From the NCBI GenBank assembly GCA_964554365.1, contig CAZKOJ010000147.1:1-11627 (forward strand): a stretch of 11,627 nt of DNA, read 5' to 3'. The position numbers were made by a program, and so were the translations under genes. The DNA is from Clostridium_AM sp964554365. GTDB taxonomy: Bacteria; Bacillota; Clostridia; Clostridiales; Clostridiaceae. Shown piece after piece: positions 6,253 to 11,627 of the stretch (position 1 is its first letter; each line of letters opens with the position of its first letter). Below the pieces are notes generated by a model. That model had not been told where the DNA came from. It saw only the letters and a program-made list of their open reading frames with translations, and did not search any database.

Positions 6253-6260
6253 AATAAAAC

Positions 6261-6294
6261 AAAAAGTCTAGTTGTAAAAGGCTAGGCTTTTTTT
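6261..6294 (+). terminator. Intrinsic terminator of the 81-aa gene
   Basis: AAAAAGTCTAG (6261-6271) pairs with CTAGGCTTTTT (6282-6292), with one T-G wobble, around a 10-nt loop. The stem ends in a run of T. It starts 8 bp after the stop codon. Confidence 0.8.
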
Positions 6295-6446
6295 GTTTCT
6301 ACAATAAGATTATTTTTAATATAGAATATGTATTATAGTTTTTAATGATAAGGAAATGGCTCTATTTGGTGGGTTAAAACATGTTTTGTATTTAAATATT
6401 CTTATACCATTTTATTATTATGAATACATAGAGTATATAAATTTAA

Positions 6447-7109
6447 GAATATAAGAGTAAAAGAGTATTATTGATAGATTTAGATCCACAAGGAAACCTT
6501 ACACAAGCATTAGGAGTAAAAGAGTATATTAATACTATACATAATTGCTTAGTTAGTGAGTTACCTTTAAGTAATGCAGTGGTAAATACTGATTATGGTA
6601 TAGATTTAATTCCAGCAGATATTAAACTAGCAAATGCAGAAGGAGAACTTGGATCAGTAGATGGAAGAGAATTAATCCTTAAAAACTTAATTAAGGATTT
6701 ACAGAAAGAGTATGATTATGTAATTATAGATTGTTTACCTTCTTTAAATCTTCTTACAGTAAATGCTTTATGTTCAGCTAATAGTGTTCTTATTCCAATG
6801 GAAGCATCTATATTTGCATTGCACGGGTTAGGGCAGCTTATAAAGATAATTAAGCTAGTGCAAAAAGGACTTAATAAAGATTTAGTTGTAAAGGGTGTAT
6901 TTTTAACTAAAGTTGCTAGAACAACTTTAACATCAGAATTTGAAAATCAACTAAAAGATATATTTGGAGATAAATTATTTAAGACTTATGTACATCAAAA
7001 TGTAGATATTGTAAAAGCATAAATAGAAGGTAAACCTATAAATTTTTATAAAAAGAGTTGTAGAGGATATGAAGATTATTATAATTTAACAAAGGAGATT
7101 TTAAAATAA
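6447..7109 (+). pseudogene. Decayed ParA/Soj-type partition ATPase: N-terminal P-loop missing, internal TAA
   Basis: The frame opens after a TAA at 6444-6446 and reads KRVLLIDLDPQGNLTQALG, the Walker A' region of ParA ATPases, then IPADIKLA, DYVIIDCLP (Walker B), ALHGLGQLIKII and GVFLTKV. All are diagnostic of the ParA/MinD family used in plasmid and chromosome segregation. The roughly 35-residue N-terminus carrying the KGGxGKT P-loop is absent upstream in any frame I could read. At 7020-7022 a TAA falls where a glutamine codon (CAA) is expected: HQNVDIVKA, stop, then IEGKPINFY and YYNLTKEILK continue in frame to TAA 7107-7109. The 3' end contains the AAAGGAG for the next gene at 7111, the usual parA-parB spacing. 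A shorter translation from TTG at 6471 could occur but would lack nucleotide binding. Confidence 0.85.
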
Positions 7110-7110
7110 A

Positions 7111-7203
7111 ATGGCTAAAAATAGAGACATTAAAAACAACTTAAACTCAGTGGAAAGAGGTATTTTAGATACTTTACAAGATACAGCAAATGTAAATGAG
7201 TAA
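7111..7203 (+). pseudogene. Probable original N-terminus of the RHH partition protein (30 codons)
   Basis: The ATG at 7111 follows the parA remnant by 1 bp and has AAAGGAG 14 bases upstream, the only good ribosome-binding site here. It encodes MAKNRDIKNNLNS...LDTLQD..ANVNE and stops at TAA 7201-7203, overlapping the ATG of the RHH frame at 7196 by 8 bp. Joining the two frames by a one-base change would give a protein of about 100 aa, a usual size for a small ParB-like RHH partner of ParA. Alternatively it is a leader peptide coupled to the RHH frame by the ATGAGTAA overlap. Confidence 0.5.
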
Positions 7204-7411
7204 AAGAGTAAAAGATGATAAGGTAGAAAATAAAGAAAAGAATAAAAGAAGTTTTATGCTTTCAGATAACGCAACTCAGCAACTTAAAGTATTAAATATG
7301 GTTACACAAAAGGACTTATCAGAGATCGTAAACTTAGCATTGGATGATTATTTTAAGAAGAATAAAAAGAAAGTGGAGGAGTTCTTAGAAGAAATAAGAA
7401 GTACTTTATAA
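7196..7411 (+). CDS. Ribbon-helix-helix protein, ParB-like partner of the decayed parA
   Basis: The 71-aa product is very Lys/Glu-rich at the N-terminus. From about residue 18 it shows RSFMLSDNATQQLKVLNMVTQ-KDLSEIVNLALDDYFKK, the strand-helix-helix pattern of Arc/MetJ-type DNA-binding proteins. It lies directly downstream of the parA remnant on the same strand, as expected for the centromere-binding partner in a small ParA-type partition cassette. The ATG at 7196 has no ribosome-binding site of its own and overlaps the stop of the 30-codon frame begun at 7111. It is therefore either expressed by translational coupling or is the 3' part of a frameshifted gene. A hairpin terminator follows the stop. 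Confidence 0.6.
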   Translation: MSKRVKDDKVENKEKNKRSFMLSDNATQQLKVLNMVTQKDLSEIVNLALDDYFKKNKKKVEEFLEEIRSTL

Positions 7412-7838
7412 ATATTAAAATAATATAAAAAAAAAGATATTTTTATTATCTTCTTTTTTATTAGTGTTGGAATTAATCTTCTTACATTATTTCATTATTC
7501 TTTAAGATTGAGAATGTGTTGAAAACACTATTGTTTTAAAAATATAAATATCAAAATAATATAAAATAATTAATTTAATGTTTATTTTGAGCATGAAAAA
7601 TAAAATTCAACGTATATTGTCTCATTATTTTTAATATTAAAATATCTCTTAGAAGACTGAAAACACTAGCATTAAAAGACAAAGACCAAACTAATATAAA
7701 TAAAATATGCGTGGCTTTTTGGGTCACACTTTTTGAAGCGTTAGCTTTCATTTTGAGTTAATTAGTCTAATCATTACTTTTAAGATAATTTATTACATCA
7801 AAAACCAACGCGAAAGCGTTCAGAATGCTATCACATTT
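7412..7838. other. Non-coding AT-rich stretch before the IS91-like element
   Basis: No gene is visible. After the terminator at 7427-7459 the DNA is featureless AT-rich sequence to about 7700. A cluster of small GC-richer hairpins follows: GTGGC-TTTTTGG-GTCAC near 7711, AAGC-GTTA-GCTT near 7736, and AACGC-GAAA-GCGTT at 7807-7820. Their position just beyond the 3' side of the IS91-like genes suggests the element's ori end lies here. Confidence 0.5.
7427..7459 (+). terminator. Likely terminator of the partition remnant
   Basis: AAGATA (7434-7439) pairs with TATCTT (7447-7452), extended by A/T pairs past one mismatched C, and is followed by TTTTTT. It lies 20 bp after the RHH stop. Confidence 0.55.
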
Positions 7839-8108
7839 TTAAAATTCATAAGTTATACAATGAACTCCTTCATATTTTTTAGGTTTCATAATCCCTCCAC
7901 ATTTTTCACAACTAAAAGTAGGCGGTTCCATTACATCTCCATCATCCATAATATCAAAATATTGTACTACTCCATCTGGTACTAATTCTTCTTCTCCACA
8001 ATCTGTACATACATATTGTATTGATTTTTCTATTTCATTCTCTTTCTCATTTTTAGCCTTAAACTTGGCTCTTTGTTTATCTTTAACCTTTTTATTCTTT
8101 TTTCCCAT
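7839..8108 (-). CDS. Small double-CxxC (zinc-ribbon-like) protein carried by the IS91-like element
   Basis: The 89-aa product from ATG 8106-8108 has a basic N-terminus (MGKKNKKVKDKQ), then CTDCGEE, an acidic middle (YFDIMDDGDVMEPP) and CEKCGG. Two CxxC pairs about 40 residues apart fit a single zinc-ribbon fold. A GTG at 8118-8120 is also in frame, but it lies inside the GGTGG ribosome-binding site, so the ATG is preferred. The gene overlaps the 3' end of the transposase gene by 17 bp and ends just before the element's probable terminus. This suggests a translationally coupled accessory protein of the element. The family is not recognised; a DNA- or transposase-binding role is only a guess. 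Confidence 0.65.
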   Translation of the reverse strand: MGKKNKKVKDKQRAKFKAKNEKENEIEKSIQYVCTDCGEEELVPDGVVQYFDIMDDGDVMEPPTFSCEKCGGIMKPKKYEGVHCITYEF

Positions 8109-9348
8109 TATAACTTCCACCTTTATTTATATATAATGGTTCCATTTTATCATGAATTAACCCTTTTATCACTCCATATGTATACATTAACTCTTCAAGC
8201 TTTCTTTTATTTTCACTTAAAATTTTCTTTTTTAATTTTTCTCTAATACTTTCACCTTCATAAACTATATCGTAAAATCTCATTTGTGCTCCGCACTTCT
8301 CACATTTAAGCACATCTACTCCAAAATATTTCAATATTCTATACTTCCACTTTCTTAATTTTCTTTTTGTTTCTAATATAACTTCTTTCATTAATTTAAA
8401 AAACTTTTCTCTATGCTTTTTACTTTTTGCATAAATTCCATAGTATCTTATCATTTTGAAGCCCTTTTCTGGAATATGTCTTATTAATTTACCTATGAAA
8501 TCTATAACATCTATTGTTTCCTCTACTCTTTTTCCATCTTCATGTCTTTCATAATAAAAAGCAACTTTTTTCCCATCATATTTAATTATTCTTGATTCTG
8601 CTATAGCTGGTCTTGCTGTATATCTTCCTACATATTTTAAAGTAGCTTCTGCTGTTTTAACTATACCTTTTGCATATACATAAAATCCTTCTTCTGTTTT
8701 CTTATATATACTATTTTTTAATTTTCTAAACCACTTCTTTTTATTTATCATTTTTTCTTCTAATCCATCTAAAAGAAGCTTTTGCCACCTTTTTCTTAGT
8801 GCTTCATAATTTATATAGTTCATCTTCTTAAAAATAGTAATATTACCCTCTCCACCTTCGGTAACAAGCATATGTACATGTGGATTCCATTTTAAATCTC
8901 TTCCAAATATATGTATTACTGCTACTATACCAGGTGTATATGATTCTTTTTTATTTCTCTTTTTAAACCAACTTATTATTGCTTTTGATGCACATTGTGG
9001 TATTAAACAAAGTAACTCTCTTTTTTCCGCAAATATTTTTCTCAACTCTTTTGGTATTGTAAAAACCATATGTCTATGCGTTACATTTATTAATCTTGCT
9101 GTCATTTCTTCTGACCAATCATCACATCTTATTTTTCCACATGATGTACAAAACCTACTTTTACATCTAAATCCTACTCTTTTTATCTCACCACATGCTT
9201 CGCATTTAAACTCTATGAATCCTTTTTCTAAAGAACCACACTCAAGCATTTTTTCTACTTCTTTAAATATAGTTTTTCTTATCTTATGAGAATATAATAT
9301 TATGAACTCATTCCAATGTTCTTTAAAAATCTTTTTAATTACTCCCAT
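8092..9348 (-). CDS. IS91-family transposase (HUH/Y2 rolling-circle)
   Basis: The 418-aa product matches the family layout. An N-terminal zinc-binding region carries C49xxC52, C62 and C67xxC70 (FKCEACGE, RCKSRFCTSCGK). The conserved THRHMVFTIPKEL block lies near 90-102. The HUH metal site is WNPHVHMLVTEGG with H157 and H159. The catalytic tyrosine helix is LKYVGRYTARP, with Y239 and Y243 spaced as in Y2 transposases, and a second CxxC (C349, C352) lies near the C-terminus. These enzymes nick one strand at the ori end and move the element by rolling-circle replication, sometimes taking neighbouring DNA along. All core residues are present and the frame is intact, so it may be active. The ATG has AGGGGATAAG upstream. 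The 3' end overlaps the small gene at 7839. Confidence 0.9.
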   Translation of the reverse strand: MGVIKKIFKEHWNEFIILYSHKIRKTIFKEVEKMLECGSLEKGFIEFKCEACGEIKRVGFRCKSRFCTSCGKIRCDDWSEEMTARLINVTHRHMVFTIPKELRKIFAEKRELLCLIPQCASKAIISWFKKRNKKESYTPGIVAVIHIFGRDLKWNPHVHMLVTEGGEGNITIFKKMNYINYEALRKRWQKLLLDGLEEKMINKKKWFRKLKNSIYKKTEEGFYVYAKGIVKTAEATLKYVGRYTARPAIAESRIIKYDGKKVAFYYERHEDGKRVEETIDVIDFIGKLIRHIPEKGFKMIRYYGIYAKSKKHREKFFKLMKEVILETKRKLRKWKYRILKYFGVDVLKCEKCGAQMRFYDIVYEGESIREKLKKKILSENKRKLEELMYTYGVIKGLIHDKMEPLYINKGGSYNGKKE

Positions 9349-9471
9349 TTTCTTATCCCCTGAAAAATACTTTAGTATATTTTACCCTATTATTGCTTTT
9401 AAGTCCTGTAATTATTTGCCTGTTAATATTTTTAATTAAAGCTACGTGTAAGTTTTTTCAAGCCCTCCCGG

Positions 9472-9484
9472 GCATTTTTTCAGG
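9472..9484. repeat. GC-rich hairpin at the IS91-like/DDE transposase junction
   Basis: GCCC-TCCC-GGGC, flanked by TTTTTTCAA and ATTTTTTCA, is the most GC-rich spot of this part of the window. It sits just before the point where the truncated DDE transposase becomes recognisable. It is a candidate ter-end hairpin of the IS91-like element. The exact start is within a few bases of the given position. Confidence 0.35.
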
Positions 9485-10146
9485 TCAAAAAAATAGAAAA
9501 TTCCTATATAATAAGAAAACTATATAAAGAGTTCCATCATTTTGATGATATTGTTGTTGCTGATGCTTTATATTGTAACTCTACTTGGATTAAAGAAATT
9601 CTTTCAATAGGTATGGATGTAGTTGTACGAGTTAAAGATGAAAGACTTCATATTGTTAAAGATGCATTAGCTTTATTTAAATACCAAGAGGCAACTAAAG
9701 AATGGATTGTAAAAAAAGGAAGTAAAAAATATATAAGAGTTAAAGCTTGGGATGAAGATAACTTTGAAATGCCAGATTCAAGTATTAAAGTTAGATTTAT
9801 AAAGTTCATAGAAGAAATTCATAATGGTGATAAAATCGAATTTAAAGAGGCGTGGATAATAACAATAGATAAATTTGTATCAGTAGAAACTTTATGGAAG
9901 GTAATGCACAATAGATGGCATATTGAGAATAATGCATTTCACCAATTGAAAACGGAGTGGCATCTAGATCACTGCTTTCTTCATGGCCCTTCGGGCGTGG
10001 AAACAATACTAATGTTTATAGTAATTGCTTTTAATTTAATGCAGCTATATTTTTTTAGATGTATACGAGGTTTTAGGAAGAAACGAATGCTTCAAATAGA
10101 TTTTATCGAAGATATAAGAGATGAAATGTTATTAATTAACAATTGA
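9481..10146 (+). pseudogene. 3' part of a DDE (IS4-like) transposase gene, 5' part missing
   Basis: The coding frame can be followed from 9481 (QVKKIENSYIIRK) through DDIVVADALYCNSTWI, which holds the second catalytic Asp, to RWHIENNAFHQLKTEWHLDH, which holds the Glu of the DDE triad, and AFNLMQLYFFRC, ending at 10146. An ATG at 9613 gives a 177-aa reading but falls after the second Asp motif, so it is not the real start. The N-terminal half with the first Asp is absent, so the protein cannot be catalytic. The break coincides with the end of the IS91-like element on its upstream side. The missing half was not found on the element's other side, so insertion was followed by deletion, or rolling-circle transfer joined unrelated DNA. 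Family assignment to IS4-like is by motif only. Confidence 0.75.
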
Positions 10147-10252
10147 ATAAATCCCATATTTGAAGGTACCTAATTTAAACTTAAAACTGGAAAATAATCT
10201 TATAAAATTTCTGGGGCAAGGGGGAAATATAATTATTTTTACGACCTGTCGG

Positions 10253-10276
10253 TTTGAGAGTTTACCAACTCTCAAA
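10253..10276. repeat. Perfect 10-bp inverted repeat, loop TACC
   Basis: TTTGAGAGTT (10253-10262) and AACTCTCAAA (10267-10276) pair completely around TACC. It lies about 105 bp after the DDE transposase remnant and could mark the right end of that old element. It has no T tract typical of a terminator. Confidence 0.45.
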
Positions 10277-10298
10277 TAAAGTGTAATAAAATACAATT

Positions 10299-10323
10299 CC
10301 AGTAAAAACAGAATTTTTACTGG
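10299..10323. repeat. Perfect 10-bp inverted repeat, loop CAGAA
   Basis: CCAGTAAAAA (10299-10308) and TTTTTACTGG (10314-10323) pair completely around a 5-nt loop. It lies between the transposase remnant and the ABC exporter terminator. It may be a weak terminator or an element end; the flanks do not decide. Confidence 0.4.
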
Positions 10324-10369
10324 GATTATAGTGCTAAACTTCTGATTATTTACACTTTTGTTCCAAAAC

Positions 10370-10406
10370 AAAAACTGCTGGCAAGTTAGCTTTGCCAGCA
10401 GTTTTT
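10370..10406 (-). terminator. Strong intrinsic terminator of the ABC exporter gene
   Basis: AAAAACTGCTGGCAA (10370-10384) and TTGCCAGCAGTTTTT (10392-10406) form a perfect 15-bp GC-rich-core stem with A/T flanks on both strands. It begins 12 bp after the minus-strand stop at 10419. It can also stop plus-strand transcription coming from the transposase remnant. Confidence 0.88.
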
Positions 10407-10418
10407 CATTCATTTTAT

Positions 10419-11627
10419 CTATACAGCTTCATTTCCTAAGTCTCCACCAGTAAACTGACTGTTATATAGGTCTGCATAGAAACCCTCTTGAGCAATAAGT
10501 TCCTTATGATTACCTTTTTCAATAACATTACCATTATTCATAACAAGTATCAAATCTGCTTCGCGAATTGTAGATAATCTATGAGCAATAACAAAGCTTG
10601 TTCTTCCCTTCATAAGGGCATTCATAGCCTTTTGTATATAAACCTCTGTTCTTGTATCAACGCTGCTTGTAGCTTCATCAAGAATAAGGATTGCAGGGTC
10701 AGCTAGTATTGCACGGGCAATAGTAAGAAGCTGTTTTTGACCCTGTGAAATATTAGAAGCTTCTTCATTAAGGATTGTATTATATCCTTCTGGAAGGGTT
10801 CTAATAAAGTGATCTGCATGAGCAGCTTTTGAAGCCTCTACAATTTCTTCTTCAGTTGCACCTTCACGACCATATCCTATATTATCTCTTATTGTACCGT
10901 TAAATAACCATGTATCCTGAAGCACCATGCCAAAAATATTACGCAAAGCTCCACGTTTTATATCCCTGATATCAACTCCATCCACAGTAATTTTTCCAGC
11001 ATTTATTTCATAAAAACGCATAAGTAGATTAACAAGTGTAGTTTTACCAGCACCAGTTGGTCCAACAATAGCTATAGTCTGGCCCTGCTTAACATCCATA
11101 TTCATATTTTTTATAAGTGGTTCATCTTCTTTGTAGCTAAAATCTACATTTTCAAATTTCACTTCCCCCTTAGGGAAATCTATAACCTTAGCTTCAGCAC
11201 TGTCTGGCAGCTCTTCAACCTCATCTAGAAGTTCAAATACACGTTCTGCTGATGCTATAGTTGACTGAATAATATTAGCTATGTTAGCTGTTTGAACTAT
11301 TGGCATAGTAAATTGTCTTGAATATTGAATAAACGCTTGAATATCACCTATATTAATTCTTCCATTAGTTACAAAAATACCACCTACAACAGACACAATA
11401 ACATATCCTAAGTTGCTGACAAATCTCATTAAGGGCATTATTATACCTGAAATAAATTGTGCTCTAAAACCCGCATTGTAAAGTTTATCATTTATAGAAT
11501 TAAATGTTTCTATTGATTCATCCTCACGGCCAAAAGCTTTAACAATTTTGTGACCAGTGTACATTTCTTCAACATGCCCATTAAGTTCTCCCAATGATTT
11601 TTGCTGAGCTGCAAAGTGTTTTTGAGA
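10419..11627 (-). CDS. ABC exporter (permease-ATPase fusion), C-terminal part, 5' end outside window
   Basis: The open frame runs to the window's right edge, giving 402 visible residues of a protein usually near 600. A TTG at 11592-11594 is not the start: in-frame coding (SQKHFAAQQKS) continues upstream. The visible part starts in the membrane domain, with the EEMYTGHKIVKAFGRE coupling-helix region and hydrophobic helices near 47-76 counting from the TTG. The nucleotide-binding domain follows: Walker A GPTGAGKTT (178-186), Q-loop VLQDTW, signature ISQGQKQ (282-288), Walker B ILILDEATSSVD and H-loop IAHRLS. The SQGQ signature is typical of the active-site subunit in heterodimeric exporters such as TM287/288 and LmrCD, so its partner is probably the next gene upstream, off the window. 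The substrate cannot be told; drugs, lipids or peptides are typical. Confidence 0.92.
   Translation of the reverse strand, partial: SQKHFAAQQKSLGELNGHVEEMYTGHKIVKAFGREDESIETFNSINDKLYNAGFRAQFISGIIMPLMRFVSNLGYVIVSVVGGIFVTNGRINIGDIQAFIQYSRQFTMPIVQTANIANIIQSTIASAERVFELLDEVEELPDSAEAKVIDFPKGEVKFENVDFSYKEDEPLIKNMNMDVKQGQTIAIVGPTGAGKTTLVNLLMRFYEINAGKITVDGVDIRDIKRGALRNIFGMVLQDTWLFNGTIRDNIGYGREGATEEEIVEASKAAHADHFIRTLPEGYNTILNEEASNISQGQKQLLTIARAILADPAILILDEATSSVDTRTEVYIQKAMNALMKGRTSFVIAHRLSTIREADLILVMNNGNVIEKGNHKELIAQEGFYADLYNSQFTGGDLGNEAV

Larger units (their letters stand above)
7807..9480 (-). mobile_element. IS91-like (HUH/Y2) rolling-circle insertion element, boundaries approximate
   Basis: The element holds the transposase gene (8092-9348) and an overlapping small gene (7839-8108). 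IS91-type elements lack terminal inverted repeats and carry hairpins near their ends. Here AACGC-GAAA-GCGTT (7807-7820), followed by TTC, lies past the 3' side, and GCCC-TCCC-GGGC (9472-9474 onwards) lies upstream of the transposase. Immediately after the latter the truncated DDE transposase frame begins (9481), which fixes that end to within a few tens of bases. The other end is less certain. The element need not have a target duplication. Confidence 0.55.

Noticed and set aside
6356..6454. 32-codon plus-strand frame (MALFGGLKHV) just before the parA remnant
   Set aside because: The AGGA directly abuts the ATG with no usable spacing. The frame does not contain the missing ParA P-loop and has no recognisable motif.
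10132..10413. Minus-strand 93-codon frame downstream of the ABC exporter
   Set aside because: It runs through the exporter's terminator hairpin and two other inverted repeats, has a non-protein-like composition, and lacks a ribosome-binding site.

Overview
The window is AT-rich DNA with Gram-positive style ribosome-binding sites (GGAGG, AAGGAG) and T-tailed hairpin terminators. Codon use and protein families fit a low-GC Firmicute, most likely a Clostridium. It reads as an accessory or patchwork region: two ordinary housekeeping-type genes at the edges enclose decayed mobile, plasmid-derived and probable defence DNA.

Layout. (1) 35-1198 (-): an FrhB/FdhB-family iron-sulfur flavoprotein with an N-terminal 2x[4Fe-4S] ferredoxin domain. 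(2) 1498-3349 (-): a two-gene unit of an SMC/ABC-like AAA ATPase followed by a TOPRIM (DUF3226-like) protein. This is the architecture of OLD-family and PARIS-like anti-phage systems. Each gene appears broken by a single-nucleotide lesion: one just after the ATPase start codon, the other in a run of seven A in the TOPRIM gene. (3) 3730-4479 (-): a small secreted protein with a signal peptide followed by three 21-bp tandem repeats. (4) 4480-5480: mostly non-coding remnants, including a charged, probably coiled-coil gene end (5032-5367, -) that has no start codon.

(5) 5520-7411: a decayed plasmid-type segment. It holds a probable ribbon-helix-helix (RHH) protein (-) and a divergent 81-aa cysteine-containing protein (+), separated by two strong palindromes. 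A parA remnant follows that has lost its P-loop and carries an in-frame TAA, and then a short RHH protein whose N-terminal 30 codons lie in another frame. Together they look like a dead plasmid partition module. (6) About 7800-9480 (-): an IS91-like HUH/Y2 rolling-circle insertion element whose transposase gene overlaps a small double-CxxC protein. (7) 9481-10146 (+): the 3' part of a DDE transposase gene, cut off exactly where the upstream side of the IS91-like element begins. (8) 10419-11627 (-): the C-terminal half of an ABC exporter of the TM288/LmrD type, running off the right edge, with a textbook terminator.

The most interesting material is the ATPase/TOPRIM pair, with its two repairable lesions, and the palindrome-bearing divergent promoter region at 5894-5976. 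No RNA genes and no CRISPR array were seen.
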